9,078 nt of DNA from Candidatus Melainabacteria bacterium (GTDB lineage Bacteria; Cyanobacteriota; Vampirovibrionia; Obscuribacterales; Obscuribacteraceae), in the NCBI GenBank assembly GCA_003175915.1, contig PSRH01000261.1, positions 1 to 9,078 of the forward strand. The letters are read 5' to 3'. The notes below the pieces were generated by a model that ran no database searches, had not been told where the DNA came from, and saw nothing but the letters and a program-made list of their open reading frames with translations. This document shows, piece by piece, positions 1 through 7,292 of this stretch (positions are counted from its first letter, which is position 1; each line of letters opens with the position of its first letter). A program made the translations under genes and the position numbers.

Positions 1-624
1 GAACTGCGCCCAGCCGATAACGACCTGGCTGAATGTACCGCCAGTACGATCGTTGCCCGAGGCTTCTACGATTGGTTGCGCAGCAATTACACACTACCTA
101 AGATCGGCTCACTTTTTGAAGCGATCAATCGCTCGATAGCGAACTCTTCGAGTTCAAACGTATTCGTCCTTGAGATCACGGCTCAGGGAAATACGGTGAT
201 ATCAGCTTTGCGACAGAACCCATTTCAAGACTTGCGCATAGCAGAAAATCAACTCTACGGGATCAACGCGCAACCGGTGCAGATTGGAGCAAACAACTGG
301 ACCCTAGTTTGCCGAGATGAAGTCTACGCAGCTGGAACGACTTTTGGTGGCAAACACGCCGGACAACCTCTGGCAGGCAATCCAATCAATTGGGCCCAAC
401 TCAATTCATACGTCGATGATAGTTTTGCCGCAGCCGCAGCCAGCAGGATGCCAGGCGGTATCACGATAAGCGGTGATAAGCAGCCGGGTGGGGCAATACC
501 GCTATCTGGAGTGCATTTGAATCTGGATAACAAGCAGGCAGCAAATCGCGACATTCGTACCTCTAATTGTTCCGCCGGCTTAGCCAGTGAGATTCGTATT
601 TCATCTCCTACCGCGCCAAACTGA
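1..624 (+). CDS. C-terminal part of an unrecognised protein (5' end outside window)
   Basis: Frame 1 is open from the first base to a TGA at 622-624, giving 207 residues with no credible start. A TTG at 76 lies mid-frame without a ribosome-binding site, so the gene almost certainly begins upstream of the window. I do not recognise the family. The visible part starts polar (ELRPADNDLAEC), then has a mixed helix-like stretch around FYDWLRSNYTLPKIGSLFEA. Further on comes a hydrophobic beta-like segment (NVFVLEITAQGNTVISAL), then a Gly/Ala/Pro/Asn-rich low-complexity half with an Ala run (FAAAAAS) and a Ser/Pro/Asn-rich end. No transmembrane helix, metal site or catalytic signature is evident. 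The composition would suit an extracytoplasmic or surface protein, but that is only an impression. It converges on the peroxidase gene with an 11-nt gap (625-635) that has no stem-plus-T-run terminator; only the palindrome TTGATCAA is seen there. Confidence 0.6.
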   Translation, partial: ELRPADNDLAECTASTIVARGFYDWLRSNYTLPKIGSLFEAINRSIANSSSSNVFVLEITAQGNTVISALRQNPFQDLRIAENQLYGINAQPVQIGANNWTLVCRDEVYAAGTTFGGKHAGQPLAGNPINWAQLNSYVDDSFAAAAASRMPGGITISGDKQPGGAIPLSGVHLNLDNKQAANRDIRTSNCSAGLASEIRISSPTAPN

Positions 625-635
625 GAAAAGGTTGA

Positions 636-2066
636 TCAAGGTTGACTATAGCCATCACTAAGCGTCTTCAAGAAAGCTACTATATCGCCTTCCTCAGCTT
701 CTGTAAGACCGAGATTGCCGATTTGACCAGGTTGTCCGGAAGGATTAAGTAGTGTAGCCGCCGCTGAATACTCAGGGGCAGGCCATAGTGGTTTCCCTTT
801 GAGAGATTGGTAGGGATCGTCTTTCGTGAAGTCGATAATTTCTCCGCGCAAGCTGGTCAGATTCCTGGTGTTATAGAAATGGACTACGTCTTTAAGGCTC
901 TTAAAGTAACCATTGTGCATATAGGCCTTCACAAAGCCCGGGTACGGGCGCTTATCAACGTTGCGAAGCGTAGGAACTTTGAAAGCTCCATTCACCGCTA
1001 GAAAATCTCCCTGACCATTGCTGCCCGGCCCGATATTACCCGGGGGCAAACCTTTCTCAGGATAGAGAAAATTCCCCAAACCAAAGTCGACATAGTCCCA
1101 TCCAAACGGATTGTATCCAAGCGGATTTGCCTGTTTGTTTGTTTCATAATAATAGGGGTTATTCAGGTTTCTCGGAACGCCTATGTTCGTGTAGCAGTAT
1201 TGAGTCCATAGATCAGGGCCCTTATCATGCTCAATTTGGATCGCGTGACAAACAACGCATTGAGCAGACTTGTGCATGCGTATGTCCGAGCCACTAGTCT
1301 CAAATCCAGTGACAAGTTCAAGGCCGTTCTTTTCCGATGGGGTAAGTTCTGCTTTGCTCGCGAGGTAAGCGTCATATTTTGAGGAGAACGGTGAAACCTC
1401 TTTCGAATTCTCGAAAGCCATAACAGCTTCAGCAAGGCAATCTAGAACTTTGTCCGTCGGTTGATCAAACATGGTCGGGCCAAAAACGCTACGGAAGAGA
1501 GGCGCATATTCTGCTTTGCGGATTTTTTCCACAACCAAATGCGGTGCAGGGGCATTGTCGACGACGTTGTTCATCTCATTGGGATGCACCAACGGTAAAA
1601 GCACTTGCGACTTCAGATCGGGCTTGCGTCCATCCCTGAAAAAACCACCGACATACGACTGCAAGTCTCGATGAAAAACTGGTGGCCCAGACGGGCAAAA
1701 TTTCAAATAGGCTATCGTAGGAGGATTGCGACTCTCGCAACGGGTAGGTAGTACACCAATACCAACTCCATATTTCTCATTGATTTTGGAATCAAGGGAA
1801 CCAGCATAACCCGCCTCAGGATTGTGGCAGCTTGCACACGACATCCCGGACGGATTGGAAAGATTTTTATCAAAGAAAATGTTTTTGCCAAGTCTTTCCA
1901 TTGGCGAAAGGGTAGTACTTTGATTTTTACCAGAATTTTGCTGACTCAGGCCGGGATCAGTCTTTTTAACTTGCCCAAAGGCGTTATCAACTAAGAAGTA
2001 GTGCTTGGTTGTCATCGACATTGCGATGATCATCAGCAGTATCAGCCAGGAAATCTTCCTGCGCAC
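636..2066 (-). CDS. Di-haem cytochrome c peroxidase (MauG/CCP family), exported
   Basis: This family reduces hydrogen peroxide in the periplasm with electrons from small c-type cytochromes or related donors; MauG relatives instead oxidise protein residues. Numbering is from the GTG at 2066 (476 aa). A basic VRRK followed by a hydrophobic stretch (about 6-19) is a signal peptide or membrane anchor. The two haem c sites are CASCH at 77-81 and CVVCH at 270-274. The family's conserved Gln and Glu appear near 154 and 164 (KSQVLLPLVHPNEM). The FKVPTLRN block is at 362-369, and YMHNG at 382-386 carries the Met (383) expected as distal ligand of the high-potential haem, which favours peroxidase-like over Tyr-ligated MauG chemistry. 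The C-terminus has the usual LTEAEEGDIVAFLKTL helix. The frame also opens at an ATG at 2129 (497 aa). I prefer GTG because it lies one base after the stop of the gene before it and puts the signal peptide at the N-terminus. No strong ribosome-binding site is seen, so translational coupling is likely. The physiological substrate cannot be read from the sequence. Confidence 0.9.
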   Translation of the reverse strand: MRRKISWLILLMIIAMSMTTKHYFLVDNAFGQVKKTDPGLSQQNSGKNQSTTLSPMERLGKNIFFDKNLSNPSGMSCASCHNPEAGYAGSLDSKINEKYGVGIGVLPTRCESRNPPTIAYLKFCPSGPPVFHRDLQSYVGGFFRDGRKPDLKSQVLLPLVHPNEMNNVVDNAPAPHLVVEKIRKAEYAPLFRSVFGPTMFDQPTDKVLDCLAEAVMAFENSKEVSPFSSKYDAYLASKAELTPSEKNGLELVTGFETSGSDIRMHKSAQCVVCHAIQIEHDKGPDLWTQYCYTNIGVPRNLNNPYYYETNKQANPLGYNPFGWDYVDFGLGNFLYPEKGLPPGNIGPGSNGQGDFLAVNGAFKVPTLRNVDKRPYPGFVKAYMHNGYFKSLKDVVHFYNTRNLTSLRGEIIDFTKDDPYQSLKGKPLWPAPEYSAAATLLNPSGQPGQIGNLGLTEAEEGDIVAFLKTLSDGYSQP

Positions 2067-2067
2067 T

Positions 2068-2898
2068 CTACATCTCAGCCCTGGGTCGACGCAAGGGAAC
2101 ATTGAAACCAGGTCGGGCACCGCTTGCATTTAACGTGAACGTGGCACTACCGAAATTGGTTACTTCAATAGTGTGCGGGCCTGGGTTGCCAGTAACATTT
2201 ATCGATATAGGCGGCAACGTCGTGCCTGCTCCAAAGCCTAATTTACCGGGGCCGCAATTGACCACAGGTAAGTTAGATACACTGACGCTTCCGTCAATCT
2301 TAATAGCAAATGGTTCAGATGGATTGACAGTGCCACAAGCGCTTACTTGAACGAGCGTGCCCGAGGGTCCATGATCGGGCGAAAGAGCTACTGCGCTGGG
2401 CGTGTTCAACGCTTGCGTGGCAGAAGACGCTACAGGGCTCGGTATTGGGGTTAAGACTTGATTTGCGGCAGGATTAGGCGGAACAACCGTAAAAGTCGTG
2501 GCACCGCCATTTTCTACGCTCCCGTCGCTATAGTGATAGGTAATTGCCACACTGTGGGCGCCCAGCGGTAAATCCATTTTGATGCTCAGTGGATCATAGG
2601 AAACTTGAAGCGAATTTACCGGGATGCCAAAACCGGCATCAAAACTGCATTCGTGCGCCGGTGGATTTGATGGAGAACTGGCAGCCACTTTGCCGTCAAC
2701 CAACACGTCATAGTGTTCGACCGGGTGTTTACCTGGAGTAATGCAGCCTGTTTTCACTGTCACCGTGCTACCGGTCACGCCCTTGTAGCGTGATAACTCA
2801 GGTGTCATATTCCAGTTCTGTGCCTGGGCGGAAAGACCACCGGAAAGCGCCCAAGAAACGAGCAAACTGACAACAGGGTGTTTCCAAATCAGTCTCAT
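2068..2898 (-). CDS. Secreted protein with two Ig-like domains, the second IPT/TIG-like
   Basis: The product is 276 aa. Residues 1-26 form a signal peptide: MRLIWKH, a hydrophobic core, then an AQA site with cleavage likely before Q27. Residues about 40-140 look like one beta-sandwich with a Cys pair (C52, C84) and the stretch GAHSVAITYHYSDGS, typical of Ig-like repeats. A Pro/Ala/Ser/Thr-rich linker (about 141-167) follows. Residues about 168-258 resemble an IPT/TIG domain: SPDHGPSGTLVQVSACG matches the family's P-x-x-GP-x-GT-x-V pattern, and GPHTIEVTNFGSATFTL is its closing strands. A second Cys pair is C188 and C215. The tail is basic (VPLRRPRAEM). The ATG is supported by GGGGGAG five bases upstream. 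No enzymatic residues are apparent, so binding, scaffolding or adhesion outside the cytoplasm is an inference. It sits 48 nt after glmS and directly before the peroxidase gene, with which it abuts or overlaps, suggesting the two exported proteins are made together. Confidence 0.75.
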   Translation of the reverse strand: MRLIWKHPVVSLLVSWALSGGLSAQAQNWNMTPELSRYKGVTGSTVTVKTGCITPGKHPVEHYDVLVDGKVAASSPSNPPAHECSFDAGFGIPVNSLQVSYDPLSIKMDLPLGAHSVAITYHYSDGSVENGGATTFTVVPPNPAANQVLTPIPSPVASSATQALNTPSAVALSPDHGPSGTLVQVSACGTVNPSEPFAIKIDGSVSVSNLPVVNCGPGKLGFGAGTTLPPISINVTGNPGPHTIEVTNFGSATFTLNASGARPGFNVPLRRPRAEM

Positions 2899-2946
2899 GA
2901 CCGCTCCCCCCTTTCAGTGTTTTATATTTTAGCGTTATCCGTCCTG
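2899..2946 (-). promoter_or_regulatory. Short glmS to Ig-like gene spacer, weak promoter candidate
   Basis: This 48-nt minus-strand gap holds the strong ribosome-binding site GGGGGAG of the Ig-like gene. It also holds an AT-rich stretch AAAATATAAAACAC containing TATAAA, a 5/6 match to a -10 box. No convincing -35 box lies 16-18 nt upstream, and no terminator hairpin follows glmS. The downstream pair may therefore be read through from glmS, possibly with a weak local start. The promoter part is speculative. Confidence 0.2.
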
Positions 2947-4833
2947 CTATTCGACGGTCACGGACTTGGCCAAGTTTCTTGGCTGGTCGACGTCTTTTCC
3001 AAGTGCTTCAGCTACGAAATATGAAAAGAGCTGCAACGGTATAACCGTGAGAAGCGGACTGAAGAATTCTTCAATGGGCGGAATTCTCAGTACCGTGTCG
3101 AACAGTTTCTCAACCTCTTTATCACCTTCGACCGCCACCGCAATCATCTTCGCATGTCGGGCTTTGGCTTCTTGAGCATTCGAAAGCGTTTTTTCGTAGA
3201 CTACGCCTGGTACAACCACTGCCACCACCGGTACCTTTTCATCCAGAACGGCGATCGGCCCATGCTTTAACTCCCCGGCAGCATAGCCAGAGGCATGGAT
3301 GTAGCTCAATTCCTTAAGTTTCAAGGCGCCTTCAAGGGCGGTCGGATAGTTGAAGCCGCGCCCAACAAAAACCATGTCCACCGCTGAAGAGTAATTAATT
3401 GCCGCCTCTTGAATAAGAGGCTCTTGAGCAAGCACCGCTTCTTGTAGAGCCGGCATTAAATTGAGCGTCTTCTTGAGAGTTCGGGACTTCTCGGCATCGA
3501 TGGCGCCACGTTCTTCCGCCAGAAAAATAGCGAGAAGATAAAAGCTAAGGAGCTGTGCTATGTAGGTCTTGGTAGCGGCAACTGAGACTTCAATGCCACA
3601 CTCGGTGACGATCAAATTGGGGACAATCTGGGCCAAGTGGGAATCGGGCCTATTCGTGATACCCAGCACGTAAGAACCGATTCGCTTCGCTTCCGTAATG
3701 GCCGCCAGGGTATCGGCTGTCTCGCCGGACTGGCTGACCGCCACAGTTAGGGTCCTTTGATTGACCAGGAGTTTACGACCACGAATTTCCGAGGCAATTT
3801 CAACATCGACAGGAATTCCTGTTAGCTCCTCAATAATGTACTTGCCAATCATGCCGGCGTGGTAGGCAGTGCCGCAGGCCAGGACCTGCACTCTCTCAAG
3901 TTCTCGAATCTGGCTGTTGGTCAGTTCGATCCCGTGGGTGGCGACATGATGTCCATTGCCGTTGCCACCCTTAGACTTCGGCTTATGAAAAGCAATCGGC
4001 TTGTTGATATCCGGCAGGTATTTCGCCAGGGTCTGCCGCAAAACGGATGGCTGCTCGTCGATTTCCTTATGGAGAAAGTGCTTGTAGTCACCCTTGTCCA
4101 CGACAAAGCGTGTGCTTTCCGAAACTATCGGCGGCCGCGTGGATTCTTTGCCTTCGAATGAATATAGCTTCACCGTATCCGGAGTGATCACCGCGATTTC
4201 GCTCTGATCGAGGCGCAATGTCTGGTTCGTGTATTGGCGAACGGCAATGCTGTCGGAGGCCAAAAAGTTTTCATGGTTACCCAGACCAACCGTCAACGAA
4301 TAGTGATGGTTGACAGCATATATGGTATTGGCAACATCGCGATTGACAATTCCCAGGGCGTAAATCCCCTTCAAGCGGGTGACCAATTTCATCACCGCCT
4401 TGAGCATGTCCTTGGTTTCGCCGTAATAATGTGACACCAAATGCGCCACTACTTCCGTATCGGTGTCGGACGAGAACTTATACCCTTTAGCAATCAACTC
4501 GTCTTTCAGTTCCCCGAAGTTTTCAATGATGCCGTTATGCACCACGGCTACCATGCCATTTTCATCAGTATGCGGATGAGCATTAAGATCGGTCGGCGCC
4601 CCATGAGTAGCCCAACGCGTATGACCAATGCCGACAGTCGCTTCGGGCGCCCGTTCCTTGAGGAGATTTTCCAGATTGGCAAGCTTACCGGCAGCCTTCA
4701 AAACCTTGAGCCTGCCGCCTTCGATGACGGCCACACCAGCAGAGTCATAGCCCCTGTACTCGAGGCACTTGAGTTCTGAAACCAGCACGGAAGCTGCTTT
4801 GGACGGGCCCAGATAACCGACGATACCGCACAT
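2947..4833 (-). CDS. glmS: Glutamine--fructose-6-phosphate aminotransferase (GlmS)
   Basis: GlmS makes glucosamine-6-phosphate from fructose-6-phosphate and glutamine, the first committed step to UDP-GlcNAc for peptidoglycan and LPS. It acts in the cytosol. The 628 aa (E. coli about 609) start MCGIVGYLG, with Cys2 becoming the N-terminal nucleophile after Met removal. The glutaminase domain (about 1-245) shows EYRGYDSAG at 25-33, HTRWATHG at 71-78 and HNGIIEN at 99-105. KGDYKHFLHKEIDEQP (247-262) leads into the isomerase half with two SIS domains: CGTAYH 320-325, SQSGETADTLAA 367-378, GRGFNYPTALEGALKLKE 491-508 and ELKHGP 521-526. The C-terminal tail DVDQPRNLAKSVTVE is the family's, with K623 matching the Schiff-base lysine. 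A Gly/Asn/His-rich insert (about 285-300) explains the extra length. The ATG lies 10 nt after the frr stop; its ribosome-binding site AGGAGAGG overlaps that stop, so coupling to frr is likely. There is no room for a glmS ribozyme. Confidence 0.98.
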   Translation of the reverse strand: MCGIVGYLGPSKAASVLVSELKCLEYRGYDSAGVAVIEGGRLKVLKAAGKLANLENLLKERAPEATVGIGHTRWATHGAPTDLNAHPHTDENGMVAVVHNGIIENFGELKDELIAKGYKFSSDTDTEVVAHLVSHYYGETKDMLKAVMKLVTRLKGIYALGIVNRDVANTIYAVNHHYSLTVGLGNHENFLASDSIAVRQYTNQTLRLDQSEIAVITPDTVKLYSFEGKESTRPPIVSESTRFVVDKGDYKHFLHKEIDEQPSVLRQTLAKYLPDINKPIAFHKPKSKGGNGNGHHVATHGIELTNSQIRELERVQVLACGTAYHAGMIGKYIIEELTGIPVDVEIASEIRGRKLLVNQRTLTVAVSQSGETADTLAAITEAKRIGSYVLGITNRPDSHLAQIVPNLIVTECGIEVSVAATKTYIAQLLSFYLLAIFLAEERGAIDAEKSRTLKKTLNLMPALQEAVLAQEPLIQEAAINYSSAVDMVFVGRGFNYPTALEGALKLKELSYIHASGYAAGELKHGPIAVLDEKVPVVAVVVPGVVYEKTLSNAQEAKARHAKMIAVAVEGDKEVEKLFDTVLRIPPIEEFFSPLLTVIPLQLFSYFVAEALGKDVDQPRNLAKSVTVE

Positions 4834-4843
4834 AGTCCCTCTC

Positions 4844-5404
4844 CTAAACTTCCATTACTTCCGCTTCTTTGTCGTGAACGTGCTTATCTACGTCCTTCAC
4901 ATACTTATCCGTAAGCTTCTGCAAACTTTCTTCCTGGCGCTTCAGCTCATCTTCCGAAATTTGACTGCCTTTCAGTTTTTTCAAGTCATCAGCCCCGTCT
5001 CGCCTTATGTTACGAAGTGCAATACGCGCTTCTTCGCCATATTTTTTGACGACCTTAGCCATCTCCTTACGTCTCTCCTCGGTGGGAGTGGGAATGTTGA
5101 TGCGAATTACCGCTCCATCATTGTTTGGGGTAAGCCCAAGACCGGACTTGTGGATCCCCTGTTCGATTTCTTTGAGAACACCCTTATCGTAAGGTTGGAT
5201 TAGAAGCGAACGACCGTCCGGTGTGGAAATGTTTGCCAGGCTCTTAAGGGGCGTAGGCGTCCCGTAGTACTCCACTTCCACACGATCGAGCAGGGCTGGA
5301 TTGGCCCGCCCGGTTCTTACGGTATGAAACTCTTTTTGCAGAAGAGCAATCGTCTTCTTCATTCTCTCTTCAGCTTGAGTTAGTACTTCAGTGGTGGTGC
5401 TCAT
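4844..5404 (-). CDS. frr: Ribosome recycling factor (Frr/RRF)
   Basis: RRF acts with EF-G to split the post-termination ribosome into subunits so that it can start again. The 186 aa match the usual length of about 185. The family blocks are in order: the N-terminal helix with RTGRA at 30-34, the small domain II (about residues 31-105) with YYGTPTPLKSLANIS at 46-60 and LLIQPYD at 67-73, and the return of the three-helix bundle with PTPTEERRKEMAK at 105-117. RNIRRD at 131-136 contains the conserved arginine that contacts 23S rRNA. The ATG start lies two bases after the pyrH stop, and its ribosome-binding site GGAGGA is formed by the last pyrH codons. The two genes are therefore tightly coupled on one transcript. 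Nothing is odd about it. Confidence 0.98.
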   Translation of the reverse strand: MSTTTEVLTQAEERMKKTIALLQKEFHTVRTGRANPALLDRVEVEYYGTPTPLKSLANISTPDGRSLLIQPYDKGVLKEIEQGIHKSGLGLTPNNDGAVIRINIPTPTEERRKEMAKVVKKYGEEARIALRNIRRDGADDLKKLKGSQISEDELKRQEESLQKLTDKYVKDVDKHVHDKEAEVMEV

Positions 5405-5406
5405 AT

Positions 5407-6138
5407 TTATCCTCCGGCCCGTGCTCCAACCAAAGTGCCGATTTGTTCCCCAAGGACTATTCGCTCAATACTTCCGGGTTCACCAAAGTCAAAAACAATA
5501 ATTGGGATGTTTTGGCTCTCGCAAATCGCCACACCGGCGGAGTCCATCACCTTGTAATTTTCCCGTCGGACCTGTTCGAAACTCAGTTCACTGATTTTCT
5601 TGGCGCCTGGATTTTTCCTTGGATCATCATCGTAAACGCCATCCACTTTATTTTTGGCCATTAAGATAACGTCAGCTTTGATTTCGGCGGCCCGCAACGC
5701 CGCTGCCGTGTCGGTGGTTACATGTGGGTTTCCGGTGCCGCCACCAAAGATGACGATCCGTCCCTTCTCAAGGTGCCTGATCGCCCGCAACCTAATAAAC
5801 GGTTCTGCTACAGCAGGCATAGCAATAGCGGTCTGGACCCGAGTTTCGCAGCCTTTGGACTTAAGAACTTCTTGAAGAATCAGGCAGTTCATGATCGTCG
5901 CCAGCATACCGACATAATCAGCTGCCGCCTTGTCCATCCCCCAAGAACTACCCTGAATACCGCGGAAGATATTGCCTCCCCCGACCACAACGGCTACTTG
6001 GACGTTAAGTCGGTGAGCAGCAGCTATTTCCTCGGCAATTCTGTTAATTACCTTGGGCTCCAAGCCGAAACTCTGAGAACCCATAAGAGCTTCGCCGCTC
6101 AGTTTCAGAAGAATGCGCTTGTATAGTACCTGTGACAT
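5407..6138 (-). CDS. pyrH: UMP kinase (PyrH)
   Basis: PyrH phosphorylates UMP to UDP with ATP. It is a hexameric enzyme of the amino-acid-kinase fold and is usually allosterically controlled by GTP and UTP. The 243 aa have the usual length and show LLKLSGEAL at 10-18 (phosphate-binding lysine K12), VVGGGNIFRG at 51-60 and MDKAAADYVGMLATIMN at 68-84. The nucleotide-binding block GGGTGNPHVTTDTAA runs 132-146, followed by KVDGVYDDDP at 164-173. I start at the ATG at 6138. An in-frame TTG immediately before it (6141) would add one residue. Neither start has a clear ribosome-binding site (GAACGAAATTTG precedes the ATG), which suggests weak or regulated initiation. A 205-nt spacer separates it from tsf, unlike the tight pyrH-frr-glmS junctions, so an internal promoter or processing site is plausible. 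Confidence 0.97.
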   Translation of the reverse strand: MSQVLYKRILLKLSGEALMGSQSFGLEPKVINRIAEEIAAAHRLNVQVAVVVGGGNIFRGIQGSSWGMDKAAADYVGMLATIMNCLILQEVLKSKGCETRVQTAIAMPAVAEPFIRLRAIRHLEKGRIVIFGGGTGNPHVTTDTAAALRAAEIKADVILMAKNKVDGVYDDDPRKNPGAKKISELSFEQVRRENYKVMDSAGVAICESQNIPIIVFDFGEPGSIERIVLGEQIGTLVGARAGG

Positions 6139-6343
6139 CAAATTTCGTTCAATCTGTTACCCGACTGCTCTCAAATATAAGATGAGTGCGCTGGAAATCA
6201 TAATAACGCTTTGGCTTGCTACCCTGCTGGAAACCAAATTCATACTGGCAGGTATGAGAATAGCAGAGAAAGCTTACGTCAAGCTGGCAGGCGCAAAAGG
6301 CACACCAGTAGCCCATCTCCACAGAATCGTTACCTTAAGCCCG
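6139..6343 (-). other. tsf-pyrH spacer with small inverted repeat and antisense ORF
   Basis: No gene on the minus strand can be supported here. The spacer holds an inverted repeat at 6240-6257 (TTCATAC region: 6-bp arms TCATAC/GTATGA around a 6-nt loop), and CCTGCCAG occurs twice on the minus strand. A frame on the opposite strand from an ATG at 6182 to 6427 encodes 81 residues with a hydrophobic N-terminus (MSALEIIITLWLATLLETKF). It lacks a ribosome-binding site and runs antisense into the tsf end. A 55-codon, Cys-containing minus-strand frame (6316 to 6149) is also open. Neither is called as a gene. There is no stem followed by a T-run, so I see no terminator after tsf. Confidence 0.4.
6254..6282 (-). 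promoter_or_regulatory. Candidate internal promoter for pyrH-frr-glmS
   Basis: On the minus strand TTGACG (6282 to 6277, 5/6 to the -35 consensus) is followed after 17 nt by TCTCAT (6259 to 6254, 4/6 to the -10 consensus). Transcription would start near 6247, giving a leader of about 109 nt before the pyrH ATG. The spacing is ideal but the -10 box is poor, so this is only a candidate. It partly overlaps the inverted repeat at 6240-6257. Confidence 0.3.
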
Positions 6344-7246
6344 CTAGCCGCCGGAGCCGTTGGAAGACTCGGCTACTTCGCCCAAAATAAAGAGGGCATA
6401 GTGGGTTGGCTTAAGAGTTATCCCTAATTCGCTGCCCTTTTGGCTGAGGAACTTGCCGGCGGTTATCGCTGAATCCCGCACGAACGGCTGATCCATCAGG
6501 CAACGCTCGGCGAAGATCTTATCGACCCGGCCAGAAACAATCTTTTCGCGAATCTCCGGCTTCTTATCAGCCAGGTCGGCCTTGCCGGACTCGATGCGCC
6601 GTTCATTTTCAACAATCTCGTTAGGCACCTGGCTGCGCTCGAGATACTGCGGCTTGGCAAAGACAATGTGCATGGCTAGCTCGCGCACGGCATTGCCTAG
6701 CTTTTCGGCGGCAACCGGCCCGCTTGCTTCCACCTCAATGATGGCGCCCATCTTACCGCCCAGGGCATGGACATAAAGACCAATCAAGCCATTTTTGCTG
6801 CCCAATTGAAAGGAAGCCAGCCGGCGCACCACTATGTTTTCACCGGTTTTGGCGATCGCTTCTGTGACCAGGGCTTCCACCGTGCCGCCCGGAGCTTTGG
6901 CTTTGAGCAGCTCCTCGACGGATTTTGGTTGGCTTTGCAAGGCAGCATCGCTAATCTGTTTTGTCAGTTCGACAAATTGCTCGTTACGAGCAACGAAGTC
7001 CGTCTCACAATTGATCTCCAGAAGGACGCCTTTCTTACCATCCTGGGAGACCTGCCCGACGATCAAGCCTTCCGCCGCTGTGCGAGCCGATTTTTTGCTG
7101 GCCATGGCCACGCCCTTCTGGCGCAGCCACTCGAATGCCTTTTCAAAATCTCCGGCAGCCTCAACCAGCGCCTTCTTGCAGTCCATCATGGCGGCGCCGG
7201 ACTTTTCCCTCAACTCCTTAACCATCGAGGCAGAAATCTCTACCAT
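6344..7246 (-). CDS. tsf: Translation elongation factor Ts (EF-Ts)
   Basis: EF-Ts is the guanine-nucleotide exchange factor that regenerates EF-Tu-GTP during elongation. The 300 aa (E. coli 283) begin with the UBA-like N-terminal domain: VKELREKSGAAMMDCKKAL at 9-27 and GDFEKAFEWLRQKG at 32-45. The EF-Tu-contacting signature TDFVARN is at 82-88. Two core subdomains follow: NIVVRRLASF at 137-146, then IGLYVHALGGKMGAIIEVE at 155-173 and AMHIVFAKPQYL at 191-202. LMDQPFVRD at 250-258 and a short tail ending SSNGSGG close the protein. It therefore has the full two-subdomain form, not the shortened cyanelle or Thermus types. The ATG at 7246 has AGGAGA eight bases upstream. It lies 46 nt after rpsB, the classical pairing. 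The C-terminal coding part is overlapped antisense by an unconvincing plus-strand frame. Confidence 0.98.
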   Translation of the reverse strand: MVEISASMVKELREKSGAAMMDCKKALVEAAGDFEKAFEWLRQKGVAMASKKSARTAAEGLIVGQVSQDGKKGVLLEINCETDFVARNEQFVELTKQISDAALQSQPKSVEELLKAKAPGGTVEALVTEAIAKTGENIVVRRLASFQLGSKNGLIGLYVHALGGKMGAIIEVEASGPVAAEKLGNAVRELAMHIVFAKPQYLERSQVPNEIVENERRIESGKADLADKKPEIREKIVSGRVDKIFAERCLMDQPFVRDSAITAGKFLSQKGSELGITLKPTHYALFILGEVAESSNGSGG

Positions 7247-7292
7247 CTTTTCTATCTCCTACGTTCTTATTACTGCTTGTGGGCCAGGACGA

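Noticed and set aside
625..650. Bidirectional terminator between the convergent genes
   Set aside because: Only the 8-bp palindrome TTGATCAA and a GGTTGA direct repeat are present; no stem-loop with T-run.
4441..4779. 112-codon plus-strand frame opposite glmS
   Set aside because: It lies wholly antisense to the conserved glutaminase domain with no initiation signals.
4834..4843. glmS ribozyme or riboswitch before glmS
   Set aside because: Only 10 nt separate frr from glmS, far too short, and the upstream sequence is frr coding.
6149..6316. 55-codon Cys-containing minus-strand frame in the tsf-pyrH spacer
   Set aside because: GGAG directly abuts the ATG with no spacer, no domain is recognisable, and it is short enough to arise by chance.
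6182..6427. 81-codon plus-strand frame over the tsf-pyrH spacer as a real gene
   Set aside because: It has no ribosome-binding site or plausible promoter and overlaps tsf antisense; kept only as a finding.
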